NCBI GenBank assembly: GCA_964626495.1
Contig: CAZVFT010000014.1
Location: forward strand, 1 to 34,200
Direction: 5' to 3'
Length of the DNA: 34,200 nt
Source: JACNLN01 sp964626495
GTDB taxonomy: Bacteria > Fidelibacterota > Marinisomatia > Marinisomatales > CAZVFT01
Shown: piece after piece, positions 8,321 through 15,892 of the stretch
Position numbering within the stretch: the stretch's first letter is position 1
Layout of the letters: each line of letters begins with the position of its first letter
Position numbers and translations under genes: made by a program
The notes under the pieces: generated by a model
Database searches by the model: none
The model's input: only the letters and a program-made list of their open reading frames with translations
What the model was told of the DNA's origin: nothing

Positions 8321-8740
8321 TTAAATGTTTTCTTCGTTTCTTAAAGTTTGCCTGATCTGACCAAAAATCTTTCTTAATTCGTTACACTCATTCACTAATT
8401 GTTCGACTATTGTACGATTTCCCCAATGCATTCTCTCGAGAATTCTTGCCCAAAAATGTGATTCTCTAAGCTCACGATAGACAATTTTAATCCTATTAGA
8501 AAAATCTTTCTTTGAACTTGCCCCTTGAGCTTCTTCATAATTTGCTCCTACAGATGTACCACTTTTTGCAAGCTGATAACGAATAACATCCATCTCTTTT
8601 TCATAACCAACGGTTTTAAGGGTTTCCAGAACGGTAATTGCAAACTCAAAAGTCCTCTCTAACAGATTTACCTCATAACCTGTATCTGGTTCTTTAATTA
8701 CCCATCCAATTTCACTCACTTCGATTTCAAAATAATCCAT
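8321..8740 (-). CDS. Four-helix-bundle protein (23S rRNA intervening-sequence protein family)
   Basis: A member of the small four-helix-bundle family typified by proteins encoded in 23S rRNA intervening sequences and related to the Avd accessory protein of diversity-generating retroelements. The molecular function of stand-alone members is not established. Visible signatures are ERTFEFAITVLETLK, then LAKSGTSVGANYEEAQGAS and SKKDFSNRIKIVYRELRES, followed by a final helix with WARILERM. I start at the second of two adjacent ATGs (8740) because a GGAG lies 5 nt before it and only 2 nt before the first. The N-terminal stretch of about 28 residues before ERTFEF is longer than usual. Inverted heptamer repeats flank the gene, and no reverse transcriptase is nearby. 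Confidence 0.9.
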   Translation of the reverse strand: MDYFEIEVSEIGWVIKEPDTGYEVNLLERTFEFAITVLETLKTVGYEKEMDVIRYQLAKSGTSVGANYEEAQGASSKKDFSNRIKIVYRELRESHFWARILERMHWGNRTIVEQLVNECNELRKIFGQIRQTLRNEENI

Positions 8741-8773
8741 CATATCTCCAAAAATGACTTTTTCATTTCATCC

Positions 8774-9024
8774 ACTTGTTACTTGAAACTTGTTACTTGA
8801 AACTTGTTACTTGAAACTTGTTACTTGAAACTTGTTACTTGANNNNNNNNNNNNNNNNNNNNNNNNNNNNNNNNNNNNNNNNNNNNNNNNNNNNNNNNNN
8901 NNNNNNNNNNNNNNNNNNNNNNNNNNNNNNNNNNNNNNNNNNACTTGTTACTTGAAACTTGTTACTTGAAACTTGTTACTTGAAACTTGTTACTTGAAAC
9001 TTGTTACTTGTTACTTGATACTTA
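8774..9024. repeat. 14-bp tandem repeat array ACTTGTTACTTGAA with internal assembly gap
   Basis: Nearly five perfect units lie before the gap (8774-8842). Four more perfect units lie after it (8943-8998), followed by degenerate heptamers ACTTGTT ACTTGTT ACTTGAT ACTTATC. The basic period is 7 bp with alternating TT/AA ends. It lies upstream of the four-helix-bundle gene and directly after the end of nuoL. True copy number is unknown because of the gap. Confidence 0.95.
8843..8942. other. Assembly gap of 100 Ns inside the tandem repeat
   Basis: There are exactly 100 N characters, a conventional placeholder for a scaffold gap of unknown size. Identical repeat units on both sides indicate that the assembler broke on the repeat array itself. 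Confidence 0.97.
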
Positions 9025-9055
9025 TCCGAAGGACTCCTTTGGAGATCCTTTTCAC

Positions 9056-11104
9056 TTACATAACTTGAATAATAAAAATGATGATAATTCCTCCCAAAAC
9101 CCAGATCAGATAATTCTGCAGTTTTCCGGTCTGTATCAGACGCAGACCAGCCCCAAAGAAACTGGTACTTTTTCCAATACCATCGACTATCTTCTGATCC
9201 AGGATATCGTAGTCATATTTGATACCAATAATCCTGGATAACCTTTCTGTCACACTTGCGAAACCATTGATGATATATTTATCGTATAAATCCCAATCCA
9301 GAAAACCGACAGCTTTTGAAAAGATTATTGATGGATTCACAAGATACTTCTGGTAAATCTCATCCATGAAAAATTTGTTAAAAGAGAGCTTATACATAAT
9401 TCCCATTCGTTGCGCCATCTTCTTTGCAGAAATCTTTTTCTTCAAATAAACAAGAAAAGCTAAAAATATCCCCAGACCTGCTACGATAAGTGAGATGATC
9501 ATTGCCGGCAGATGGGCATGATGAATCCCTTCTTCAATTTCGTGAGCAGTGGGATTTCCAGCAACGACTGAATTCACCGGTTCAACGAGGTGCATGTACC
9601 ACCCGTGATCGGAAAAGGGATTAGCAAAAGGAAACGTGTAGAAAATAAAAATCGAAAGGGTGGCTAAAATCACCAAAGGAGTTGTCATTACTGATGGGGA
9701 TTCGTGAATATGATCGAGAATTTCCCGACGAGCAGGCTTCCCATGAAAAGTCATAAAAATCAATCTGAACATATAGAATGCTGTAAGAATAGCAGCACCA
9801 AATCCAAAAACCGGTAACAGGCTGTGCCCAGGATGATGTTGGGCAAAGGCGAGGGTTCCAGCCAGGATAGCGTCTTTAGACAGAAATCCAGACATGAATG
9901 GGACTCCTGAAATTGCAAGAGTAGCAATGAGCATTGTCGTGTATGTGATATTCATCCTGTCCTTGAAGCCGCCCATATTCCGCAAATCTTGAGGATCGGA
10001 TTCGTGATCGTTGAGTTTATGGCAGGCGTGATGCATGGCATGGATTACGCTACCACTGCAGAGAAAAAGTCCCGCTTTGAAAGCAGCGTGGGTTACCAGA
10101 TGGAAGAGACCTGCTACATAAGCTCCCGTACCTACCGCCAGGACCATATACCCGAGCTGGCTCACGGTGGAATAGGCAAGAACTCTCTTAATATCATTCT
10201 GAGTCACCGCAATGATAGCAGAAAAGAGCGCCGTAAATCCCCCCACGTATGCGATGACAGTCAAAGCATCAACACTGAATATTGGGAATAGACGAACAAT
10301 GAGATAAACACCAGCTGCTACCATCGTCGCCGCATGGATCAAAGCGCTTACCGGCGTTGGACCTTCCATAGCGTCCGGTAACCAAACGTGTAGAGGAAAT
10401 TGGGCGGATTTTCCCACTGCTCCCAAGAATATACAAATCCCCGCAATTGTTAACAGAGTACCTGAAAGTGCTCCATTCGCCACACCTTCAAAAAGATCGG
10501 AAAAGAGAAATGATCCCGTCCCAGTAAAGAAAAGAAGTATTCCAATAAACATCCCAATATCGCCAATCCGGTTTACAAGAAAAGCTTTCTTACCGGCATC
10601 GGCAGCAGAATCCTTCTCAAACCAGAAACCGATAAGAAGATAGGAACTGAGTCCTACCAGCTCCCAGAACATGTAAATAGTAAATAGATTGTTAGAAAGA
10701 ACAATTCCGTTCATCGAAAACGTAAAGAGTGAAAGGTATCCAAAATACCTTGAATACCTCGGATCTCCAGCCATATATCCCACGGAATAAATATGAACCA
10801 GTCCCGAAACAACAGCGACGACCAGGAGCATCACAATGGTGATGTTATCGATAAGCATTCCGATCTCTACCGTCCAACTTCCGAGATTGAACCACTCAAT
10901 AGACTTATCGACTTTGAAGTGTGGATCATTATAAACAAGCATAACGGCAAACATAGCAATGGCGATACAAAGAGTCAGCAGCACGGCACCAATGGAGACC
11001 CAATCCCCTTTTCTCGGAAGCCGATTACCTACAAAAATTTGTATCCCAAAAGCCAGCAGGGGCAGGATTAAAAACAGAGAGCCATATAAAATTCTTACAT
11101 CCAT
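9056..11104 (-). CDS. nuoL: NADH-quinone oxidoreductase subunit L
   Basis: The distal antiporter-like proton-pumping subunit of complex I. It has 682 residues, with about 15 membrane helices followed by the long amphipathic lateral-helix region and a final C-terminal membrane helix (YLIWVLGGIIIIFIIQVM). The conserved glutamate is in YMFWELVGLSSYLLIGFW and the lysine in GAVGKSAQFPLHVWLPDAM, followed by EGPTPVSALIHAATMVAAG. The ATG at 11104 is 2 nt after the stop codon of nuoK, indicating tight translational coupling. Confidence 0.96.
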   Translation of the reverse strand: MDVRILYGSLFLILPLLAFGIQIFVGNRLPRKGDWVSIGAVLLTLCIAIAMFAVMLVYNDPHFKVDKSIEWFNLGSWTVEIGMLIDNITIVMLLVVAVVSGLVHIYSVGYMAGDPRYSRYFGYLSLFTFSMNGIVLSNNLFTIYMFWELVGLSSYLLIGFWFEKDSAADAGKKAFLVNRIGDIGMFIGILLFFTGTGSFLFSDLFEGVANGALSGTLLTIAGICIFLGAVGKSAQFPLHVWLPDAMEGPTPVSALIHAATMVAAGVYLIVRLFPIFSVDALTVIAYVGGFTALFSAIIAVTQNDIKRVLAYSTVSQLGYMVLAVGTGAYVAGLFHLVTHAAFKAGLFLCSGSVIHAMHHACHKLNDHESDPQDLRNMGGFKDRMNITYTTMLIATLAISGVPFMSGFLSKDAILAGTLAFAQHHPGHSLLPVFGFGAAILTAFYMFRLIFMTFHGKPARREILDHIHESPSVMTTPLVILATLSIFIFYTFPFANPFSDHGWYMHLVEPVNSVVAGNPTAHEIEEGIHHAHLPAMIISLIVAGLGIFLAFLVYLKKKISAKKMAQRMGIMYKLSFNKFFMDEIYQKYLVNPSIIFSKAVGFLDWDLYDKYIINGFASVTERLSRIIGIKYDYDILDQKIVDGIGKSTSFFGAGLRLIQTGKLQNYLIWVLGGIIIIFIIQVM

Positions 11105-11106
11105 AT

Positions 11107-11412
11107 CTATTTTTTCAAGGTATCCGCTTCGTCAATGTTTACAGTACCCAGGTTGTTATAAAGGTTGATGATGATAGCCAATGCCACAGCGGCTTCCACT
11201 GCCGCCATAATGATCACGAACATCGCAAAGATGTGACCCGATAAATTCATCCCGCCAAAACGAGCAAAGGCGATAAAGTTAATGTTAGCGGCATTTAAGA
11301 TGAGTTCCACTCCCATAAGAACAGCAATAGCGTTACGTCGAGTTATGACTCCGAAAAGTCCTAAAGTAAAAAGAACTGCACCAATAATCAGATATGTATT
11401 CAAATCGTGCAT
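11107..11412 (-). CDS. nuoK: NADH-quinone oxidoreductase subunit K
   Basis: A small three-helix membrane subunit of complex I in the proton-transfer chain. It has 101 residues, the normal length. The two membrane glutamates typical of the family are present in MGVELILNAANINF and in MAAVEAAVALAI. The start codon overlaps the nuoJ stop (TGATG), and nuoL follows 2 nt downstream. Confidence 0.96.
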   Translation of the reverse strand: MHDLNTYLIIGAVLFTLGLFGVITRRNAIAVLMGVELILNAANINFIAFARFGGMNLSGHIFAMFVIIMAAVEAAVALAIIINLYNNLGTVNIDEADTLKK

Positions 11413-11903
11413 CAGTCACCTTTCCTCGCTAATCGGGCAGCGCCAATGAGAGCTGCAAGCAGTAAAACCGATGCCACTTCAAACGGTAACAGATAATCAA
11501 TCATCAACAGTTTCCCGATGCCCGCAGTAGTTCCAACAGGATCAGGAGAATGAATAACTCTCCATGGTGAGGTGATAATCATCTTCACCAAACCTATAAG
11601 GATAAGTATTGCTCCTAATGCGCCAATACCTCTCTGAACACTTTTATGAGATATCCGGACCTGGGTGATACGGTGGGTAAGCATAATTCCGAAAATAATG
11701 AGAACCAGAATCCCTCCCACATAGATCACCACCTGCGTAGCAGCAATAAAATCCGCCATCATAAAAACATAAAGCCCAGCAACACCAATAAAGGTAAAAA
11801 GCAGTGAAACAGCAGAATAGATGAGATTCTGGGACAGAACAACCCAAGCAGCTGAAATCACAGTTAATAAAACGATAGCCCAGAATATAATGGGTGCAGC
11901 CAT
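11412..11903 (-). CDS. nuoJ: NADH-quinone oxidoreductase subunit J
   Basis: A membrane subunit of complex I with five predicted helices in 163 residues. The conserved third-helix region reads FIAATQVVIYVGGILVLIIF, matching the family's helix that changes conformation during coupling. The ATG lies 2 nt after the nuoI stop codon (TAG GG ATG), and its stop overlaps the nuoK start. The hydrophilic segment RISHKSVQRG between helices III and IV is ordinary for the family. Confidence 0.95.
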   Translation of the reverse strand: MAAPIIFWAIVLLTVISAAWVVLSQNLIYSAVSLLFTFIGVAGLYVFMMADFIAATQVVIYVGGILVLIIFGIMLTHRITQVRISHKSVQRGIGALGAILILIGLVKMIITSPWRVIHSPDPVGTTAGIGKLLMIDYLLPFEVASVLLLAALIGAARLARKGD

Positions 11904-11905
11904 CC

Positions 11906-12499
11906 CTATTTCTCTCCTTTTTCTTTTGCCTGCCGTTCCAATTCTCTTTTTCTTCTTTCAACCTCAACTGCTGGAACCTTTGAAAAATGATAGATAAGCT
12001 CATTTCGGTCATGCACAGAAAATTCGTAATCAAGTTCGCGTTTGTTCGAATTGGGACCGCCCGTCATAAAAATACAATCCTCAGGACAGGGATAAGTACA
12101 GAGATTGCAATAACAACATTCCGACATATCTATATCAAACCGTGTTAGTAAAAATCTTTTCATTGACCCTTTGGAGGTGATGCCGATATGGTTTGCTGCT
12201 GGAATATCTTCACCCTTATTGACTTTCATTGTTTCAATTTTGATGCAGCCTACCGGACATGCACGCACGCACTGACCGCACCCAATACAATCATCAATAT
12301 CCACGTACAGACTGGAACGGATGACATTATAATTATCGTGATTAAAGCCAATATACCGTTCTGGTACTGGCCATTTTTCTATCGGGTATTGAAGTGTCAC
12401 AATTCCTTTTCGAGCTCGGATAAAGTGACGAATAGTTACTCCCATCCCCGTCAGAAGGGTTGTGATGGCAAGCCAGATATCTGAAAAATACATTCTCAT
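11906..12499 (-). CDS. nuoI: NADH-quinone oxidoreductase subunit I (two 4Fe-4S clusters)
   Basis: The hydrophilic arm subunit carrying clusters N6a and N6b, which pass electrons toward subunit B. From the chosen start the protein has 197 residues. The two ferredoxin motifs are C71-x2-C74-x2-C77-x3-C81 (CIGCGQCVRACPVGC) and C128-x2-C131-x2-C134-x3-C138 (CYCNLCTYPCPEDC). I chose the ATG at 12499 because AGGTGA lies 5 nt before it; a longer frame beginning at 12580 would overlap nuoH and lacks similarity. A charged coiled tail (VERRKRELERQAKEKGEK) extends the C-terminus. nuoB, its electron acceptor partner, is not in this window. Confidence 0.95.
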   Translation of the reverse strand: MRMYFSDIWLAITTLLTGMGVTIRHFIRARKGIVTLQYPIEKWPVPERYIGFNHDNYNVIRSSLYVDIDDCIGCGQCVRACPVGCIKIETMKVNKGEDIPAANHIGITSKGSMKRFLLTRFDIDMSECCYCNLCTYPCPEDCIFMTGGPNSNKRELDYEFSVHDRNELIYHFSKVPAVEVERRKRELERQAKEKGEK

Positions 12500-12504
12500 T
12501 TCTC

Positions 12505-13587
12505 TCACCTGATAAATAGATCCCAGATACCTACCCCTAAGATGTTGATAAACGCAAAGGGTAGAAAGAATTTCCAACACACTCTCATAAGTTGATCAAC
12601 CCTCAACCGCGGAAAAGTCCAGCGAAACCACATCATCACAAAGAATAAAAAACCAGTTTTGGCAAAAAACCAGAAGAGACCCCATACCGAACCTGCCATA
12701 ATTCCCGGGATAAGACTCTGCCAGCCACCGAGAAAAACAATGGAAGCTACAGCTGCAACAATAAACACATAGGCATATTCTGCCAGAAAGAAAAATCCCC
12801 ACCGAATACCCGAATATTCAGTATGAAATCCTGCTACAAGTTCCGACTCTGTTTCTGGTAGATCAAATGGTGTCCGGTTTACCTCTGCCACGCCTGAAAT
12901 GAAATAGATAAAAAAGGCGAGAAATGTAAATGGATTATTGAAAATAAACCAGTTGGGTAAAAATCCCCATATAGTACCTGATTGAGCCATAATAATCTCT
13001 TGCATTTCGAGACTGCCCACCAGCATAATCACCGTCAGTATGGAAAGGGCAGCGGGAATTTCATAACTGACGATCTGGGCAGCTGACCGCATAGCTCCAT
13101 ATAGGGACCACTTGTTGTTTGACCCATAACCAGCAAGGATTATTCCGATTACCCCGAGAGAGGCCATAGCCAAAATATAAAAAATCCCAATATTGAAATC
13201 GGCTGCCATAATCACTTGATTAAATGGAAGTGCCACATATGTGATAAACGCTCCAACAAATACAATAAATGGCGCGAGGATAAATAATTTCCTGTCAGCT
13301 TTCGCAGGAATAATATCTTCTTTAATTACCAATTTTATGGCATCAGCCACGGTTTGAAGTAATCCCCACTTCCCAGCATGAAACCCTGCTCCCTGCCCCA
13401 TAGGACCGAGCCGATCCTGCATAAATGCTGATACTTTCCGTTCGGCGTAGACAGCGGCAAGAGCAAAGAATGCCATAAACAAAAAAATGGGGAGAGCGGT
13501 GAGGATTCCTGCTGTGATGAACACTACAACTGGATGGACATTCGACATTAGCCCTCTGCTTAAGATTTCAATCAGATAGTCAACCAT
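12505..13587 (-). CDS. nuoH: NADH-quinone oxidoreductase subunit H
   Basis: The membrane subunit that forms the quinone chamber together with B and D. It has 360 residues and about eight or nine helices. Hallmarks are YAERKVSAFMQDRLGP near the N-terminus and the acidic loop AEVNRTPFDLPETESELV followed by GFHTEYSGIRWG. The start ATG overlaps the nuoD stop codon (TAATG). The nuoI Shine-Dalgarno is embedded in its last codons. Confidence 0.97.
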   Translation of the reverse strand: MVDYLIEILSRGLMSNVHPVVVFITAGILTALPIFLFMAFFALAAVYAERKVSAFMQDRLGPMGQGAGFHAGKWGLLQTVADAIKLVIKEDIIPAKADRKLFILAPFIVFVGAFITYVALPFNQVIMAADFNIGIFYILAMASLGVIGIILAGYGSNNKWSLYGAMRSAAQIVSYEIPAALSILTVIMLVGSLEMQEIIMAQSGTIWGFLPNWFIFNNPFTFLAFFIYFISGVAEVNRTPFDLPETESELVAGFHTEYSGIRWGFFFLAEYAYVFIVAAVASIVFLGGWQSLIPGIMAGSVWGLFWFFAKTGFLFFVMMWFRWTFPRLRVDQLMRVCWKFFLPFAFINILGVGIWDLFIR

Positions 13588-14708
13588 TACCGATCAATTT
13601 CTCCCAATACGATATCGAGACTTCCTAAAATAGCAAGCACATCCGAAAGCATCCAACCTCGACCGATCTCATCAATGACACTCAATGCTGTCAGAGCTGG
13701 AGACCGCATATGAAGCCTGAACGGTTTTGGTTTTCCATCACTAATGATGTAATATCCCAACTCACCCCGCGGGCTTTCCGTCCTGACGTAGATCGATCCT
13801 TTAGGCGGACGAACTCTTTTGGGCACTGCTTCACGGATGTCTCCCTCCACCGGCATTTGATCTAAAGCCTGCCGGATAATCTTGGCACTTTCTTCCATTT
13901 CACGGATTCGAACATAATACCGATCCCAGCAGTCACCAACCGTCCCCATAGCCCCTGTACCAACGGGGATATCAAAATCAAGCTTATCATAAACGGAATA
14001 TGGATCATGTCTACGAAGATCCCACTTCACTCCGGATCCACGCAGATTTGGACCGGTTACTCCATAGCTAATAGCCACATCTTCAGGTAGCACCCCCACA
14101 TCTGCCGTCCGTTCGATAAAAATCTTATTGAATGTCAAAATATCGTTATACTCTTGGATATTCGGTTCAAAATAATCAATGAATTCATACACTTTCTCCA
14201 CAAAACCGGCAGGCAAATCGTGGGACAGTCCCCCCACCCAAATGTAATTGTATAGAAGTCTGCTACCACAGAGCATTTCAAACAGATCCAGTATCCGTTC
14301 TCGATCCCGGAAGCAATACAAAAACGGTGTGAATGCTCCCACATCCAGACCGAATGTCCCAATAGCAAGTTGATGACTGGCAATCCGATTCAACTCTGCT
14401 ACGATGATGCGAATATATTCAACCTTTTCAGGAACCTCGATTCCCATCAGTCGCTCCACTGCTACGGCGTAACCAAAATTGTTGTTCATAGAAGCAATGT
14501 AGTCACAACGATCGGTGTAGGGAAGACACTGCTGGTACGTAACATTTTCACAATGTTTCTCAAAACATCGGTGAAGATACCCAATAATTGGTGTAATCTG
14601 AGTCAGAATCTCACCATCAGTACGAACTTTCATACGAAGCACGCCGTGAGTACTTGGGTGTTGAGGCCCAATATTCAGGACCATTTCCTCGCCGTGGACT
14701 ATTCCCAT
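13587..14708 (-). CDS. nuoD: NADH-quinone oxidoreductase subunit D
   Basis: The 49-kDa-type hydrophilic subunit lining the quinone site. Hallmarks are NIGPQHPSTHGVLRMKV at the N-terminus, GYLHRCFEKHCENVTYQQ, then PYTDRCDYIASMNNN, and the terminal DIVLGEIDR. It has 373 residues, somewhat shorter at the N-terminus than the fused C-D version of enterobacteria. The ATG at 14708 overlaps the 3' end of nuoC by 10 nt and is preceded by an AAGGTG sequence. Confidence 0.97.
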   Translation of the reverse strand: MGIVHGEEMVLNIGPQHPSTHGVLRMKVRTDGEILTQITPIIGYLHRCFEKHCENVTYQQCLPYTDRCDYIASMNNNFGYAVAVERLMGIEVPEKVEYIRIIVAELNRIASHQLAIGTFGLDVGAFTPFLYCFRDRERILDLFEMLCGSRLLYNYIWVGGLSHDLPAGFVEKVYEFIDYFEPNIQEYNDILTFNKIFIERTADVGVLPEDVAISYGVTGPNLRGSGVKWDLRRHDPYSVYDKLDFDIPVGTGAMGTVGDCWDRYYVRIREMEESAKIIRQALDQMPVEGDIREAVPKRVRPPKGSIYVRTESPRGELGYYIISDGKPKPFRLHMRSPALTALSVIDEIGRGWMLSDVLAILGSLDIVLGEIDR

Positions 14709-15199
14709 CCTTCTTTCACCTTATTAATCTGGATTCCATGGTACGTTTCTGGAAATTCGTAGTCTTTCCTCAATGGGTATCCTTCCCAATCCTCGGGCAG
14801 GAGAAGTCTTCGAAGATCACGATGTCCATCAAATTCTATTCCGAACATATCAAAAACCTCCCTCTCAAACCAATCTGCAATACGCCAGATATCTTCCACA
14901 GTAGGGATTACCGGTTTAGATTTGGGAACGGTGACCCGAACTTCCAGCTTGTGTTGGTGTGACATAGAGAATAGATTATAGATGACGCCAAGATTTCCCT
15001 CTTCACCCCCATAATCCACTCCAGTGATACACATCATCGAATCAAACTCCAGGTTCTCATCATTCCTCAGAAATTCAGCCAGTAAACGCCATCTATCAGC
15101 AGGACAATCAATATGATCTTCCAGCGCTTCTTCCTCGACAGGAACAAAGTTTTTAACAAAATTTGAATTAATATAGGAGACCAGTTCTAAGAAATCCAT
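14699..15199 (-). CDS. nuoC: NADH-quinone oxidoreductase subunit C
   Basis: The 30-kDa-type hydrophilic subunit, present here as a separate gene. The C-terminal signature is complete: WFEREVFDMFGIEFDGH, then DLRRLLLPEDWEGYPLRKDY. It has 166 residues. It begins only 20 nt after the end of nuoA. This is where nuoB sits in the common A-B-C-D order, so nuoB is absent here without any residual open frame. It overlaps nuoD by 10 nt. Confidence 0.96.
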   Translation of the reverse strand: MDFLELVSYINSNFVKNFVPVEEEALEDHIDCPADRWRLLAEFLRNDENLEFDSMMCITGVDYGGEEGNLGVIYNLFSMSHQHKLEVRVTVPKSKPVIPTVEDIWRIADWFEREVFDMFGIEFDGHRDLRRLLLPEDWEGYPLRKDYEFPETYHGIQINKVKEGWE

Positions 15200-15219
15200 C
15201 GTAGAATTATTTTACCTTA

Positions 15220-15654
15220 CTATTCTTCTAAACTAATGTCAGTTTCATCTTCCTCAGTCAGATTACGGTACCGCCCATGTCCATAGGAAACCCGGCGTTT
15301 TACCCACTCCAGATCACCCTTTCGCCAGACATATGCCAATCCGATAGCTAAAATTGCGATAAATATTGTCATCTCTATAAACACGAATAATCCCAGTTCT
15401 TTGTACACGACAGCCCACGGGAACAGAAACACCACCTCCACATCAAAAATGATGAAAATAAGAGCAATAACGTAAAATCGAATATTAAACTGAATCCAGG
15501 AGGATCCTTCCACATTTTCCCCACACTCGTAGGTAGTAAGCTTATCTCTGGTTTTTCGCTGGGGAGAAAGGATTTTCTGCAGAACAAATGTGATTGCAAC
15601 GAGAAAAATCCCCAAAAGGATAAATACAAAGGTTGTAGCAAAATCTTGATACAT
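15220..15654 (-). CDS. nuoA: NADH-quinone oxidoreductase subunit A
   Basis: A three-helix membrane subunit at the junction of the two arms of complex I. The conserved loop is TTYECGENVEGSSWIQFNIR, followed by FYVIALIFIIFDVEVVFLFP with the membrane acidic residues of the family. It has 144 residues, with a hydrophilic acidic C-terminal tail (NLTEEDETDISLEE) longer than in many homologues. It is the first gene of the operon. The 180 nt upstream are non-coding and hold the only plausible promoter for the cluster. Confidence 0.96.
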   Translation of the reverse strand: MYQDFATTFVFILLGIFLVAITFVLQKILSPQRKTRDKLTTYECGENVEGSSWIQFNIRFYVIALIFIIFDVEVVFLFPWAVVYKELGLFVFIEMTIFIAILAIGLAYVWRKGDLEWVKRRVSYGHGRYRNLTEEDETDISLEE

Positions 15655-15683
15655 TCTGTTGGATTAGCCCTAAATTGGTCGAA

Positions 15684-15712
15684 AATTTACCCTCTGCCAA
15701 AATCCTTTACAA
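15684..15712 (-). promoter_or_regulatory. Candidate promoter of the nuo operon
   Basis: Upstream of nuoA on the minus strand there is TTGTAA, a 17-nt spacer and TAAATT. Each matches four of six positions of the standard sigma-70 hexamers. It lies about 30-60 nt before the nuoA ATG. The intergenic DNA is AT-rich, so chance matches are likely, and FCB-group promoters often deviate from this consensus. Confidence 0.25.
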
Positions 15713-15836
15713 GACAAATTCCAGGTTTAAATGAAGTATTCACAGACATAGTTTACATTTTTATTGTTCTCATATTAATATCATTAAACATGAGATCATA
15801 CATCATTGAATGAACATCTTTTTTCAGCTACTCATT

Positions 15837-15868
15837 AATAAAAAGGGACAAACAATTGTCTGTCCCTT
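15837..15868 (-). terminator. Rho-independent terminator downstream of the sorting-domain protease gene
   Basis: On the minus strand, beginning 25 nt after the stop at 15893, AAGGGACA pairs perfectly with TGTCCCTT and is followed by a run of five Ts and then ATT. The loop contains ACAATTGT. This isolates the secreted-protein gene from the nuo promoter region. Confidence 0.8.
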
Positions 15869-15892
15869 GATTGAACATTTTATCTGAGGTTT

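Larger units (their letters stand above)
8285..9024. mobile_element. Heptamer-repeat-flanked cassette carrying a four-helix-bundle gene, between nuoL and nuoM
   Basis: On the right, 8774-9024, runs a tandem array of ACTTGTT/ACTTGAA heptamers (14-bp unit), interrupted by the assembly gap. On the left, 8285-8320, lie about five degenerate heptamers of the opposite sense (AACAAGT, TTCAAGG, TTCAAGT), ending at the stop codon of the small gene. The gene is therefore bracketed by inverted copies of one repeat, and the unit sits between nuoL and nuoM in operon orientation. That it moves or amplifies is an inference. Confidence 0.5.

Noticed and set aside
8321..8740. Avd protein of a diversity-generating retroelement
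   Set aside because: The fold family is related, but there is no reverse transcriptase and no template/variable repeat pair in the window.
8774..9024. CRISPR array
   Set aside because: The units are 14 bp and directly abutting with no variable spacers, and no cas genes are present; it is a simple tandem repeat.
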